Made by a program: the position numbers and the translations under genes. Below are positions 8,053 through 17,563 of a stretch of DNA of 39,193 bases, piece by piece (the stretch's first letter is position 1; each line of letters starts with the position of its first letter). This DNA is from Anaerolinea sp. (GTDB lineage: Bacteria > Chloroflexota > Anaerolineae > Anaerolineales > Anaerolineaceae), in NCBI GenBank assembly GCA_013824865.1, contig PNON01000020.1, forward strand, positions 1 through 39,193. Reading direction: 5' to 3'. The notes under the pieces are model-generated. The model did not search any database, was not told where the DNA came from, and saw only the letters and a program-made list of their open reading frames with translations.

Positions 8053-10341
8053 TCAATTTTTCCTTTTCTGATAACAACCCGCAATGACTGCCTGACCCAG
8101 GCTAATGCATCCGTCATTCGGGGGGAGTAAAGTATGGATGAGCGGTTTCAGTCCCATCTCGCGGATCAGTCTGCTGGTTTTTGATAGAAGCGCGCTGTTT
8201 TGCCAGACTCCACCACTCAGTGCAACTGCGCTGATAGTAGTATCGCTAATTATATGCTTAATCATCTCAACAGACAGGCTCGCAATCGTATTGTGGAACC
8301 TGGCTGAAATGACAGACGGATTCATATCATTGTTAAGGTCCATGATAATTTTGCGAAACATCAATGTAGGATAAATAATTCCAGCTTCTATTTCATATGG
8401 ATATACTCCATCCTCGTTTGGATCTGCTATTGCTTCCAACTCGATCGCTGCCTGTCCTTCATAGCTGATTTCCTGCCGCAGCCCGATTAAAGATGAAACC
8501 GCATCAAACAAGCGTCCCATGGATGAGGTAAGGTGCACATTGATACCTTTCTCTAATTGCGTACGTAGCATGGCTGATTCATCTGCTGGACAATAGCTGG
8601 CGGGTGGTAAACTGGAGTTGACTGGAATACCAAGTGCGTGCAGGTAAGCTAATGCAATTCTGTACGGTTTTCTTGTGGCGGCATCTCCGCCAGGCAAAGG
8701 CAAGTATTGCAGGTGGCCAGCGCGTTCATATCCCAACGCGCTGCCGATGAGAATTTCTCCTCCCCAGATTGTGCTATCTTCCCCGTAACCAGTTCCGTCA
8801 TACACCAGGGCTGCGATGTCCTGGTCAAGCGGCAGCTTGTTCTCAGCCAGGCAGGCCGCCAGATGTGCGTGGTGGTGTTGAACCTGGATGAGATCAATAT
8901 TGTTTTCAGACGCAAAGTGTTGGGCGAAAGAGGTGGAAAGGTAATCTGGATGTAAATCGCAGCTGGCAATCTCAGGTGAAAATTTGAAGAGGTCAAAGTA
9001 TCTTGATACAGAATGCTCGTAATCCTTATATGTCTCTAAACTATCAAGGTCGCCCATATACTGGCTGACAAAGACTCTATTTTCTTTTGTTATGGCAAAT
9101 GTATTTTTTAATAATGCCCCAGCGCTGAAAACAGCCGGTATAGCTTCGGTAATTGTGATCGGATCCGGAGAATAACCCCGCGCCCTGCGTACCGGCAGTA
9201 TCCCGATTTTTGATGTCTTATATACTGAATCATCCACCCGGTTCAGGATGGGACGATTGTGACTGAGAAAGCCATCCGCCATGGATGAAAGGCCGGCAAA
9301 CGCCCCTTCATCTTCTATAAGCATGGGTTCATCACTTACGTTTCCACTGGTCATCACCAACACATCTGGGTAAGCAGGACCTGCTTCAGTGATCAGGTAA
9401 TGAAGAGGGGTGTATGGCAACATAAAACCAAGCGTGCACTGGCCGGGAGCATTATGTTGGAGCAGAATGTCTCTGGCATTCAAGATTAATATCGGGTTCT
9501 GTGGGGATTGCAGCCATTCCAGATCAGCTCCAGTTACTTCGCAATACCTGCGAATTATTTCTGCTGAGTAAGCCATCAGTGCAAAAGGCTTGTCGCTGCG
9601 CAGCTTGGCACGTCGCAACCGTTTAATTGCCTCAGTATTGTGTGCATCGCACACTAATTGGAAACCTCCGATCCCTTTAAGCGCTAATATCCCGCCGTTC
9701 TGGATTAGCGTCCGGGAGTGTGACAAAGCCTCTTCACCTTTTGCGAGAAATTTTCCTGCGACGTAATAGGAAATTTGCGGTCCACAAACCGGACAGGCAA
9801 TCGGCTGGGCGTGGAATCTGCGATTGGTCGGATCTTCATATTCCTGTTTACAAGCATCACATAATGGAAAATCTACCATCGAAGTGAATGGACGGTCATA
9901 GGGCATCTTCTGGATGATGGAGAATCTTGGACCGCAGTTTGTGCAATTGATAAATGGGTACCGATATCTCCTGTCAGTTGAATCCAAAAGTTCACGCAAG
10001 CAATCAGGGCAGGTGCCGATATCTGGCGGAATTAGTGAAAACGCTCCAGGTTGTATTTCACTATGCAAAATCACAAAATCTTCGTATAGCTTATTGGGAA
10101 TAGCGATCCTTTCCATAGTTTCGATGCGGGAAAGGGCTGGCGCTTCCAGTTTGATGCGCTGATAAAACTGTTGAACGATATTTGGAGAGCCTTGCGCTTC
10201 AATTATTACACCAGCGGAAGTATTCCTGACGTTCCCAAGTATGCCAATATTTCGAGCAAGATTATAAATAAAAGGACGAAAACCAACCCCTTGAACTATG
10301 CCTTGGATGAGAATACGGACAGTCTTTTGGGATTTTGGCAT
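8053..10341 (-). CDS. hypF: HypF, carbamoyltransferase of hydrogenase maturation
   Basis: This 762-residue cytoplasmic enzyme uses carbamoyl phosphate and ATP to load a carbamoyl group onto the C-terminal Cys of HypE. Domains in order: acylphosphatase-like (IQGIVQGVGFRPFIY, about 12-26); two zinc-finger pairs (CPDCLRELL and NCTNCGPRF, then CDACKQEY and CPVCGPQ); a YrdC-like nucleotide-binding domain (LRSDKPFALMA); and a Kae1/TobZ-like domain with the metal-binding HHHAHLAACL and the DGTGYGEDSTIWGGE segment. I place the start at the ATG at 10341, where the acylphosphatase domain begins, 1 base after the hypB stop. An upstream in-frame ATG at 10407 would lie deep inside hypB. The length is normal. 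Confidence 0.96.
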   Translation of the reverse strand: MPKSQKTVRILIQGIVQGVGFRPFIYNLARNIGILGNVRNTSAGVIIEAQGSPNIVQQFYQRIKLEAPALSRIETMERIAIPNKLYEDFVILHSEIQPGAFSLIPPDIGTCPDCLRELLDSTDRRYRYPFINCTNCGPRFSIIQKMPYDRPFTSMVDFPLCDACKQEYEDPTNRRFHAQPIACPVCGPQISYYVAGKFLAKGEEALSHSRTLIQNGGILALKGIGGFQLVCDAHNTEAIKRLRRAKLRSDKPFALMAYSAEIIRRYCEVTGADLEWLQSPQNPILILNARDILLQHNAPGQCTLGFMLPYTPLHYLITEAGPAYPDVLVMTSGNVSDEPMLIEDEGAFAGLSSMADGFLSHNRPILNRVDDSVYKTSKIGILPVRRARGYSPDPITITEAIPAVFSAGALLKNTFAITKENRVFVSQYMGDLDSLETYKDYEHSVSRYFDLFKFSPEIASCDLHPDYLSTSFAQHFASENNIDLIQVQHHHAHLAACLAENKLPLDQDIAALVYDGTGYGEDSTIWGGEILIGSALGYERAGHLQYLPLPGGDAATRKPYRIALAYLHALGIPVNSSLPPASYCPADESAMLRTQLEKGINVHLTSSMGRLFDAVSSLIGLRQEISYEGQAAIELEAIADPNEDGVYPYEIEAGIIYPTLMFRKIIMDLNNDMNPSVISARFHNTIASLSVEMIKHIISDTTISAVALSGGVWQNSALLSKTSRLIREMGLKPLIHTLLPPNDGCISLGQAVIAGCYQKRKN

Positions 10342-10342
10342 A

Positions 10343-11026
10343 TTAGTTATAGCGATATTCGTGCAGGGTGTTCTCCAACCAGTCCATCCACGCTGGGAGG
10401 CCGGCATCTGTCGTACATGAAACCGGGAAACTGATTAGATCAGGGTTCAGCATGCGCACGCCATCAATGTAATAATCCATATTGAAAGGAATATATGGCA
10501 GCAAGTCAATTTTATTTATTACGAGAACATCCACTGCTGAATACATGGCTGGATATTTGTAGGGTTTATCATCACCTTCAGGGATGGAAGCGATTAAGAC
10601 ATTCTTATAAGTACCCAGCTTGAAAGCTGCCGGGCAAACCAGGTTTCCTACATTTTCAACCAGGACAATATCCAAGTCAGCCAGGGGGAGTTTCATCAGC
10701 CCATTTTGTACCATATTGGCATCCAAGTGGCAATTTCCACCGGTGTTTATCTGCACTGCTGGTAAACCCAGTGATGTAACCTTATCCGCGTCAAGGGTTG
10801 CGGCACTGGTATCACCCTCTATTACGCCGATATGGTAAATATTTGACAATAGCGCAATCGTTTTCAGTATGAAACTGGTCTTGCCAGCGCCGGGAGAAGC
10901 CATAATGTTCAATGCCAGCACATTTGAATTCTTGAGAAGCAGCTTGTTTTCTGCTGCAATTTCGTCATTGGCTCTCAGGATGTTCTCTGCAACAGTAATG
11001 TGAATCGTTTTAGTCATTCTCTTCAC
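10343..11026 (-). CDS. hypB: HypB, nickel-insertion GTPase
   Basis: This SIMIBI-class GTPase delivers nickel to the hydrogenase large subunit together with HypA. The P-loop is MASPGAGKTSFI (about residues 42-53), followed by the metal-switch region IEGDTSAATLDADK and TGGNCHLDANMV, and the guanine motif NKIDLLPYIPF. The N-terminus lacks the His-rich nickel-storage stretch found in some HypB proteins, and the N-terminal CxxCGC motif is also absent. The GTG at 11026 gives 227 residues. An ATG at 11017 is equally possible and would shorten the protein by three. Both overlap the end of hypA, indicating tight coupling. Confidence 0.96.
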   Translation of the reverse strand: MKRMTKTIHITVAENILRANDEIAAENKLLLKNSNVLALNIMASPGAGKTSFILKTIALLSNIYHIGVIEGDTSAATLDADKVTSLGLPAVQINTGGNCHLDANMVQNGLMKLPLADLDIVLVENVGNLVCPAAFKLGTYKNVLIASIPEGDDKPYKYPAMYSAVDVLVINKIDLLPYIPFNMDYYIDGVRMLNPDLISFPVSCTTDAGLPAWMDWLENTLHEYRYN

Positions 11027-11366
11027 TTGTTATCTCAATACTTTCCACACGAAATTCGTTACCGCTCAATACTTTAACCTTTACTGAGTTGCACTTTGGA
11101 CAAGGGATTAGGTCCTGGTCAACTTCATATTCTGTGTGACAATCCAGGCAGATCAGTTGAGCAGGCAATCGGGTAAAATGCAATGCTGCGCTGGAACAGA
11201 TGGTATCCCGGCTGATGATCTCCCAGTAAAAGCTGACAGAATCGTCCACAATGCTTGATAGGCGCCCGATGACCAGGTGAATATCTGTTACCTGCGCTGC
11301 ATGTGACCTTTCAGCGTAATCCAGGGCGATCGACAGAATACTTTCAGTTACAGCCAACTCATGCAT
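11010..11366 (-). CDS. hypA: HypA, nickel metallochaperone
   Basis: This 118-residue protein binds nickel at its N-terminus (MHELAVTESI, with the ligand H2) and zinc through two Cys pairs, C73/C76 in CLDC and C89/C92 in CPKC. It passes nickel to the hydrogenase large subunit with HypB. The length and all key residues are normal. It starts 48 bases after the maturation protease gene and overlaps hypB at its end. The gene order hypA-hypB-hypF-hypC-hypD-hypE is a compact operon with overlaps or single-base gaps. Confidence 0.96.
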   Translation of the reverse strand: MHELAVTESILSIALDYAERSHAAQVTDIHLVIGRLSSIVDDSVSFYWEIISRDTICSSAALHFTRLPAQLICLDCHTEYEVDQDLIPCPKCNSVKVKVLSGNEFRVESIEITSEEND

Positions 11367-11414
11367 GGGTGAGATTATATCTGAAAAATCCGATGGAGAT
11401 GATACTGATATTAC

Positions 11415-11903
11415 CTATTCCTGATTGCCAGTCCATTGGGAGAGCCAAGCCACTCCTTTTTCCGCTTCTGCCTTGGTATGGACAGAAAGTTCTCTTTTAA
11501 ATCCAAATAACCTTCCCGGAATGGTCAGCAGCCAGGCAGGAATTGATTTTTGATGCACACTATGGACTAGATCAAGCAATGTCTGGGGGGACATATGATG
11601 GGAAAGGGGAGAAAACTGGTATTTTGCTTCCAGCAGGTTTATCTTCAAACTGTTTTCTTGACTATCGACACTTGCATCTACAAAACAAACCGCATCATAC
11701 CTATAGATGATATCCACCAGTTCAGGCACAAGTTGCAGGGTGAAGAAGAAATCCGGATTATTACCCAACTTGCTATAAAAATCGTCGTTGTAATCATGGA
11801 AAATTTGCCCGTATATAGCGGCTGTATGGGTTAATACGTACCAGCCAGCACCGTCATCCTGGCGGTCTGGGTTACCATAGGCGATAATTAATCTCTTGAA
11901 CAT
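11415..11903 (-). CDS. Hydrogenase maturation protease (HoxW/HycI-like)
   Basis: This 162-residue endopeptidase probably trims the C-terminus of the HoxH-like large subunit after nickel insertion. The N-terminal IIAYGNPDRQDDGAGW box has the conserved G-N and D-D-G residues, with the first metal-binding acid in this region. LQLVPELVDII supplies the E/D segment, FVDAS follows, and HHMSP carries the conserved His. The C-terminal GFKRELS is also family-like. It lies immediately downstream of hoxH and upstream of hypA. The expected target site, after H450 of HoxH with a 24-residue tail, is present. Confidence 0.87.
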   Translation of the reverse strand: MFKRLIIAYGNPDRQDDGAGWYVLTHTAAIYGQIFHDYNDDFYSKLGNNPDFFFTLQLVPELVDIIYRYDAVCFVDASVDSQENSLKINLLEAKYQFSPLSHHMSPQTLLDLVHSVHQKSIPAWLLTIPGRLFGFKRELSVHTKAEAEKGVAWLSQWTGNQE

Positions 11904-11915
11904 TGAGTAAATGGC

Positions 11916-11942
11916 GATGATGCCAGTTGGTCTGGCATCGTC
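11916..11942 (-). terminator. Strong hairpin between hoxH and the protease gene, without a U-tract
   Basis: The inverted repeat has an 11-bp stem with one G-T pair (arms 11916-11926 and 11932-11942) and a 5-base loop. On the minus strand it follows the hoxH stop by about 19 bases. There is no run of T after it (GCCATTTACTC), so it is more likely an RNA-stabilising or processing structure than a full terminator. It may let structural genes be expressed more than the maturation genes. Confidence 0.5.
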
Positions 11943-11960
11943 TGAAAATAATGTCTGATT

Positions 11961-13385
11961 TTACCTGCTAATCGTCCGGACCAGCTCACCAACAACAGAC
12001 ACAATATCAACGGAGATTGGCATGCTGCCAACTGCATGTGTGGAGCAGGAGAGGCACGGATCGTAGGCACGGATGGCGGCTTCAATGCGATTTAGCATTC
12101 CCTCCTTCACATCCGGTCCATGAACATAAGTTTTAGCCACCGAATCAACAGCATTGCACATAGCCCAGTTATTATGGCCGGTGGATACAATCAGGTTGAC
12201 GCTGGTGATTTGTCCCATCGCGTTGGTCTTGTAATCATGAATCAGTGTGCCACGGGGAGCTTCGATTACGCCTACACCCTGACCGGTGAAATTGCGTTTG
12301 GTGTTCAGGATGTCGGTGCTCAAGATATCCTTTTCATCCAATAGAACTTTTACCCGTTCTGCTGCAAATAATGCTTCGATCAGGCGAGCGTAATGGTAAT
12401 AGAGTGTGTTTTCTACCGGCATCCCTTCATTTATCGCTTTGAATACCTTCAATTCCTCATTCGCGAGGGGTGTATCAATATGGTCAGATATGTTCAACCT
12501 GCCAAGCGGACCCACGCGATACACGCCATTCGGGTAACCCAGTTTTTTATAATATGGAAACTTGAGGTAAGACCAATTTTCCACATGCTCTGAAATGTAA
12601 TCAAGATAATAGGCAGGGTCGAACCGCTCCAATTCAGTTCCATCCTGCGAAATTAAACGGATATTGCCATCATATAATTCCAGCCCATTTTGAGGAGTGG
12701 TTAGACCAAAATAACCAGTTTTGAAAACTGCAAACTTGTTGATATCTTCTGAGTTTTTAGCAGCCCAATCCTTTATGATACCGATCCCAGTTTGGATTGT
12801 GGCAATGGCATTATCTGCATCTTTCAGGATCAAATCGCGTTCGGCTGGCTGAAGTGCTTTATTCACGCCACCGGGAATGGCAAAATTTGGATGAACTCGC
12901 CTGCCACCCAGGGTGTGAATGATCTCCTGCCCCCATTTTCGAAGTTCAACAGCTTTAATTGTCAGTGTCGGATTGGCTTGTACCAAACCGACAACATTAC
13001 GTATGGCTGGATCAGCATCAAAACCAAGCAGTAAATCCGGACCAGCCAGCTCAAAAAAATGCATTCCATGACTTTGTACTATTTGTCCCATATGCATTAA
13101 TTCGCGTAGTAAGGTAGCTGGTCTGGGCGGTTCTGCTCCGATTATCTGATCGCTGGTTTTAGCTGAAGCCAGGTGGTGTGATACCGGACAGATACCGCAA
13201 ATGCGGGGAGTGATCATTTGCATTTCAAAATACATTCGACCTTCGCAAAACTTTTCAAAGCCTCGAAATTCATTGACATGCATATAAGCACGATCAACAG
13301 AATTGTTCTCATTCAGATGAACAGTGACCTTGGCGTGTCCTTCAATTCTCGTGACCGGTTCAATAGTAATTTTTTGAGCACCCAT
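11961..13385 (-). CDS. hoxH: NiFe hydrogenase large subunit (HoxH-like, group 3d-like)
   Basis: This 474-residue subunit carries the NiFe active site. The L1 motif [11 protein letters not shown] holds C63 and C66, and the L2 motif DPCLSCSTH holds C444 and C447. H450 precedes a 24-residue tail expected to be removed by the protease encoded next. The N-terminal [18 protein letters not shown] is typical. The combination [11 protein letters not shown] with a short tail, and pairing with HoxY and Complex I-like subunits, fits cytoplasmic NAD-linked group 3 hydrogenases, closest to 3d by my reading. AAAAGGAG precedes the ATG. No Sec codon is present. H2 oxidation or H2 production with NAD(H) is the likely role. 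Confidence 0.95.
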   Translation of the reverse strand: MGAQKITIEPVTRIEGHAKVTVHLNENNSVDRAYMHVNEFRGFEKFCEGRMYFEMQMITPRICGICPVSHHLASAKTSDQIIGAEPPRPATLLRELMHMGQIVQSHGMHFFELAGPDLLLGFDADPAIRNVVGLVQANPTLTIKAVELRKWGQEIIHTLGGRRVHPNFAIPGGVNKALQPAERDLILKDADNAIATIQTGIGIIKDWAAKNSEDINKFAVFKTGYFGLTTPQNGLELYDGNIRLISQDGTELERFDPAYYLDYISEHVENWSYLKFPYYKKLGYPNGVYRVGPLGRLNISDHIDTPLANEELKVFKAINEGMPVENTLYYHYARLIEALFAAERVKVLLDEKDILSTDILNTKRNFTGQGVGVIEAPRGTLIHDYKTNAMGQITSVNLIVSTGHNNWAMCNAVDSVAKTYVHGPDVKEGMLNRIEAAIRAYDPCLSCSTHAVGSMPISVDIVSVVGELVRTISR

Positions 13386-13397
13386 AAATATCTCCTT

Positions 13398-13940
13398 TTA
13401 ATGCCACTGCAATTTGTCGTCAGTAAGTACCGGTTTCCTGCCTTGAGCAAGCTCACTCAGCACATAGAAGATCGTATCCGCATCCGGTGGGCAGCCAGGC
13501 ACAAAAATGTCAACATCTACCACCTCATTTAATGCTCGAACTTTAGTTGGCACAGCCAACTCAGGATCAGAGGGGATCTTTCCAGACTCATCGGTGGAAG
13601 GTGTTTCAATATAAGCTCTCCGCAATGATTCTTCAATTGTAAAGAAATTTCGCATGGCGGGAATACCGCCAAAGACCGCGCAATCTCCCAATGCGACCAG
13701 AACCTTGCAGCGGGAGCGCATACGGTGAGCTACTTCTTCATTGGCAGAGTTATTAATACCACCTTCCAGGATACCTACAGCTACACCACTTTCATCCGGT
13801 TCTTTTAAATCAGTAATAGGAGTGGCCCGCAGGTCAGCTAGTTCCAATACCTGCAGGATCCGTTCGTCTATATCCAGCAATGACATATGACAACCTGCAC
13901 AGCCGGCCAACCAATCTGAAGCTATTTTTGGTTTTGCCAT
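13398..13940 (-). CDS. hoxY: NiFe hydrogenase small subunit (HoxY-like)
   Basis: This 180-residue protein is the short type of hydrogenase small subunit. It should hold one proximal [4Fe-4S] cluster bound by C14 and C17 (LAGCAGCHMSLLD), C87 (LGDCAVFGG) and C150 (VPGCPPDAD). It has no twin-arginine signal, so the enzyme is cytoplasmic. It passes electrons between the NiFe site in HoxH and the NuoG/HoxU-type subunit. It lies 12 bases upstream of hoxH and is preceded by AAAAGGAG. The length agrees with HoxY of NAD-reducing hydrogenases. Confidence 0.95.
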   Translation of the reverse strand: MAKPKIASDWLAGCAGCHMSLLDIDERILQVLELADLRATPITDLKEPDESGVAVGILEGGINNSANEEVAHRMRSRCKVLVALGDCAVFGGIPAMRNFFTIEESLRRAYIETPSTDESGKIPSDPELAVPTKVRALNEVVDVDIFVPGCPPDADTIFYVLSELAQGRKPVLTDDKLQWH

Positions 13941-13972
13941 AATTTCTCCTTTTCTATCCCAATAATCCTCGA

Positions 13973-15892
13973 CTATAGTTTTGGTACGGTCACTATCTTG
14001 TGTCTGTCCAACCCGTCTGACCAGTTGCTATCGACTTTGGAACCGAGCGACTTGGCCAAACCTTGCATTGTCTCCACAAGTGTGGGAATGCTTTCAGTGG
14101 GTCTTATGATCTGGTTTGAATGCTGAACTTTCCCTTCCAGGTTGATGTAGCTGCCTTGATTTTCGGCCCATATGGTTGATGGAAAGACAACCTGAGCTTT
14201 GGCTGTCAGGCTGTTGGTGTAACAGCTTTGGACGACCAGGTTCGGCACTGTTTCCAGCTCCTGGATAAAAGTCTGATCCAGGATTTCTTCGGACTGGAAG
14301 ACGAAGACGGTTTCCAAGTCGTGAAAATCAACTGGTTTGTCCAGTCCCAAAAGGTATGCCGCATACGCGTTGGACTGCCCCTTAAGGGTGATATATTTTA
14401 CTGTCTTCCCGTCTGATGACAGTTTATCTAATAGAGACGTGACTGCTTCTAATACTTTTGCAGTGGAACTGCCTACAGCAATTTCACCAATGATAACCCC
14501 CACGCTTTGAGCTTCCTTCAAATATGCGGCAGCTTTTGCCGCATTACTTGTTAGGTCAGTCTTCTTCTCAGCCATGACAACTACCAAGTCTTCAAGTGCG
14601 CCTACAAGACCCATCTTCGTGTCAAGAATTGCGTCTGCGAATGGAGCGAGCTGATTATCATCGTTAGATGCAAGGATTAGTTTAGTCCCAGCCGGCAAAT
14701 TGCGTTTGACCATAAACCCCGCTACTTGGTGATCTAAAATCAAGTCCGCTCCAATTACTAGAACGCAATCCGAATCAGTTACACGAATTAGGTCCGACTC
14801 CCTTTCGATCTTTGCCAGTAGAGCAAGTGTTTTCATAGACTGGAGGTAACCAATACTACCAATTGTGCCATATCGAGCATTCTTAACGTTTTCGAATAGC
14901 TGGATGAACTGGTGCAATTCTTCCGCTGACGCACTGGCTGTGATAAACGCGCCTACCATAGCGCCATCCTTTTCAGCAGCTTTGATCAAGTTTACTGCTG
15001 CATTCAGCGCTTCTTTGGTTGTGGCTGCCTTCATTCTTGCGCCTTTGCGCACCATGGCAGTGGCAATCCGTTCTTTATCATTCACCAACGGTTCAAATCT
15101 GCCTTTCGCACATAATAAACCGTGATTCACCTGGGCATCCCAGTCTCCATCAATTCGAACGACACGATTATCTCGTGTGAGAACATTCAACCCGCACCCA
15201 ATGCTGCAGGCAGTGCAGATGGATTTGATGTGGGTTAAATCTTGTTCGCGGCCATTATAGGCGCTCTGGCGGTCAATGATAGCGCCAGTCGGGCATACCT
15301 GGACACAAGTTCCGCAAGAAATACAGGTAGATTCGCCAATCGGGTTACCAAGGTCAGCAACCAGCACCGAGTTTGCTCCGCGGTCCTCGATTCCCAGGGT
15401 GAAATTCCCGACCAATTCTGCGCAGGCGCGGACGCAGCGGCGGCACAGAATACAACGATTATTGTCGATGACAAAGTAAGGATTGGATGCATCCACCGTG
15501 AAGGGAGAATAATTAGTCTGTAACGGCCAGTGAGTCATTCCTTCTGCATAGGCAGCATTCTGTAGTTCGCAGTCGCCGCCACTAACCTGGCAATACATGC
15601 AGAAATGGTTGCGCTCGCTAAAGATGAGTGTTAGCACAAATTTACGAGCATCTGTTACCTTTTCTGTGTCTGTGTGAACCACCATATTGGGCATAACTGG
15701 AAGAGTGCAAGAGGGTTGTAAAGTTCGGGCACCTTCCACTTCCACCAGGCACAGGCGGCACCCACCATAAGGTGTAAGCTGGGGATGATCGCACAGGGTT
15801 GGAATCTTGATATCAGCACTTTCTGCTGCGCGTAAGACGGTAGTACCTTCCGGAACCTGGATTTGTTTTCCATCAATTGTGATACTGACCAT
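13973..15892 (-). CDS. NuoG/HoxU-type Fe-S subunit with molybdopterin-oxidoreductase-like domain
   Basis: This 639-residue protein occupies the HoxU position but has NuoG-like length. In order: a [2Fe-2S] domain (C34, C45, C48, C62); the His-Cys3 [4Fe-4S] site (H96, C98, C101, C108); a two-cluster ferredoxin domain (C147/150/153/157 and C190/193/196/200); and a molybdopterin-oxidoreductase type [4Fe-4S] domain (C226, C229, C233, C261). The remainder, to residue 639, resembles a shortened catalytic core. Typical HoxU stops after the ferredoxin part, near 240 residues. The spacing between C101 and C108 is one residue longer than the usual five. It is expected to be the wire between HoxF and HoxY. 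Molybdenum binding is unlikely, as in NuoG, but this is not shown. Confidence 0.92.
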   Translation of the reverse strand: MVSITIDGKQIQVPEGTTVLRAAESADIKIPTLCDHPQLTPYGGCRLCLVEVEGARTLQPSCTLPVMPNMVVHTDTEKVTDARKFVLTLIFSERNHFCMYCQVSGGDCELQNAAYAEGMTHWPLQTNYSPFTVDASNPYFVIDNNRCILCRRCVRACAELVGNFTLGIEDRGANSVLVADLGNPIGESTCISCGTCVQVCPTGAIIDRQSAYNGREQDLTHIKSICTACSIGCGLNVLTRDNRVVRIDGDWDAQVNHGLLCAKGRFEPLVNDKERIATAMVRKGARMKAATTKEALNAAVNLIKAAEKDGAMVGAFITASASAEELHQFIQLFENVKNARYGTIGSIGYLQSMKTLALLAKIERESDLIRVTDSDCVLVIGADLILDHQVAGFMVKRNLPAGTKLILASNDDNQLAPFADAILDTKMGLVGALEDLVVVMAEKKTDLTSNAAKAAAYLKEAQSVGVIIGEIAVGSSTAKVLEAVTSLLDKLSSDGKTVKYITLKGQSNAYAAYLLGLDKPVDFHDLETVFVFQSEEILDQTFIQELETVPNLVVQSCYTNSLTAKAQVVFPSTIWAENQGSYINLEGKVQHSNQIIRPTESIPTLVETMQGLAKSLGSKVDSNWSDGLDRHKIVTVPKL

Positions 15893-15914
15893 GGTATTTC
15901 CTCTCGTAAAGACT

Positions 15915-17552
15915 CTAATTCACTTTATGCCCACTCATCCGGCATACACCGGTTGGGCAAATTTTTAATTTGATATGGGCTTCAACCTCTGCCCTGAAGT
16001 GCGAAAGGGTATCCTTGATGGGTGTCCCAGCAGTCTGACCAAGTCCGCAATTGGACATCTGATACAGATACATCTCAATGCTTTCCAGGTCTTTCATATC
16101 CTGCATGGTGCCGACTCCTTCCGCAATATTGGAAAGGATCTGATAAGCCCGGTCATTCCCAATGCGGCACGGATTGCATTTTCCACAGCTTTCATTCTTA
16201 AAGAAATTAACCAGAACTTTGCATAAATCTACAATGCAGGTATCTTCATTGCAGATTAATAAAGCACCTGAACCAAGCGCTACTCCTGCTTTATTAAAAG
16301 ATTCAAAATCCATTGGTGTATCTTGGAGGCTGGCAGGGATGATCGAGCCGGATGACCCACCGGTTTGCGCCAATTTAAATGTGGAATTCCCTTTCATGCC
16401 ATGGGCATATATGGTAATCACTTCGCGAAGTGTGATCCCCATCTGCACTTCGATTAACCCGGTCGCATTCACGTTCCCCAGGATCGTATATACTTTGGTT
16501 CCGGGACTTTTAGGCGTACCAATGCTTCGGTACCAGGAAGCTCCCTTTCGTATAATGGCAGGAATGTTCGCTAGCGTTTCCACATTATTTACCAAAGTGG
16601 GTTTCTTCCAAAGGCCATTTGTAGTGGGGTATGGAGGCCGCGACCGGGGTTCACCACGCTTGCCTTCTATCGATTCGATCAAGGCTGTCTCTTCACCGCA
16701 AATGTAAGCACCTGCTCCGGAATGAACATGAATATTGAAATTAAAGCCGGAATTGAAGATATTGTCCCCCAGCAAGCCCAACTCTTGAGCCTGACTGATT
16801 GCCAACCTCATTCTCTCCTGTGCCAGGGCATATTCACCACGAATGTAAATATAGCCTTCATCCGCACCAACAGCATAGCCAGCGATTGCCATTGCTTCAA
16901 TTATGCTGTGCGGATCACCTTCTAGCACTAACCGGTCTTTAAAAGTACCGGGTTCGGACTCGTCTGCATTACAGATCACATACTTTTTATTACTTGTCGC
17001 TTTAGATACAAAGCGCCATTTCTGCCCGGTGGGAAAACCTGCTCCACCGCGACCCTTTAACCCAGAGGCGTCAACTTCATTGAGCACATCCAATGGATTC
17101 ATAGTGATTAGAACTTTACCAAGAGCCTTATACCCATTATGCAGGATATAATCCTGGACATCTTCAGGGTTGATTATGCCTGCCCGCTCTAAAACAATCC
17201 TTTTCTCAGCAGGAAGGGTACCCTTGCGTGAGGAAAGCCAGGCAATACGCCCGGATAATTCATGGATGGGTGCGACCAGGCTGGAAGCGATCCGCCCTTT
17301 GTTGAGATGCTCTTCAACTATGTATGGCACATCCTCGGGAGTAATCGGACCATAAATAACGGCTTCGGGATAAATTACTACCATAGGTAAAGCGTTATGC
17401 CGCCCCGAATCACTCAACCAGGAAAGAGAAATTTCGTCCTGCAAACCGAGCTGGCTTAATTCTTCTTGAAAAGTACTATATATTTTTTCAGATCCCCGGC
17501 GGATACTTTCGGGGTCAGCGGATACAAGAACCATTGAACGCGCAGTTTTCAT
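15915..17552 (-). CDS. hoxF: HoxF/NuoF-like NADH-binding subunit with cysteine-free N-terminal domain
   Basis: This 545-residue diaphorase subunit should bind FMN, NAD(H) and one [4Fe-4S] cluster. GLKGRGGAGFPTGQKW (about 164-179) and the GYIYIRGEY segment form the nucleotide and FMN sites. The cluster ligands are C456, C459, C462 and C502. The first 95 residues align by eye with the thioredoxin-like [2Fe-2S] domain of HoxF/HydB/HndC (for example YPEAVIYGPITPEDVPYIVEEHL), yet the first Cys of the whole protein is C194, so this domain cannot bind its cluster. The C-terminus stops at CPTGVCRMSGHKVN, so the two-cluster ferredoxin tail of HydB/HndC is missing. AAAGGAGG precedes the ATG. Confidence 0.94.
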   Translation of the reverse strand: MKTARSMVLVSADPESIRRGSEKIYSTFQEELSQLGLQDEISLSWLSDSGRHNALPMVVIYPEAVIYGPITPEDVPYIVEEHLNKGRIASSLVAPIHELSGRIAWLSSRKGTLPAEKRIVLERAGIINPEDVQDYILHNGYKALGKVLITMNPLDVLNEVDASGLKGRGGAGFPTGQKWRFVSKATSNKKYVICNADESEPGTFKDRLVLEGDPHSIIEAMAIAGYAVGADEGYIYIRGEYALAQERMRLAISQAQELGLLGDNIFNSGFNFNIHVHSGAGAYICGEETALIESIEGKRGEPRSRPPYPTTNGLWKKPTLVNNVETLANIPAIIRKGASWYRSIGTPKSPGTKVYTILGNVNATGLIEVQMGITLREVITIYAHGMKGNSTFKLAQTGGSSGSIIPASLQDTPMDFESFNKAGVALGSGALLICNEDTCIVDLCKVLVNFFKNESCGKCNPCRIGNDRAYQILSNIAEGVGTMQDMKDLESIEMYLYQMSNCGLGQTAGTPIKDTLSHFRAEVEAHIKLKICPTGVCRMSGHKVN

Positions 17553-17563
17553 CCGTACCTCCT

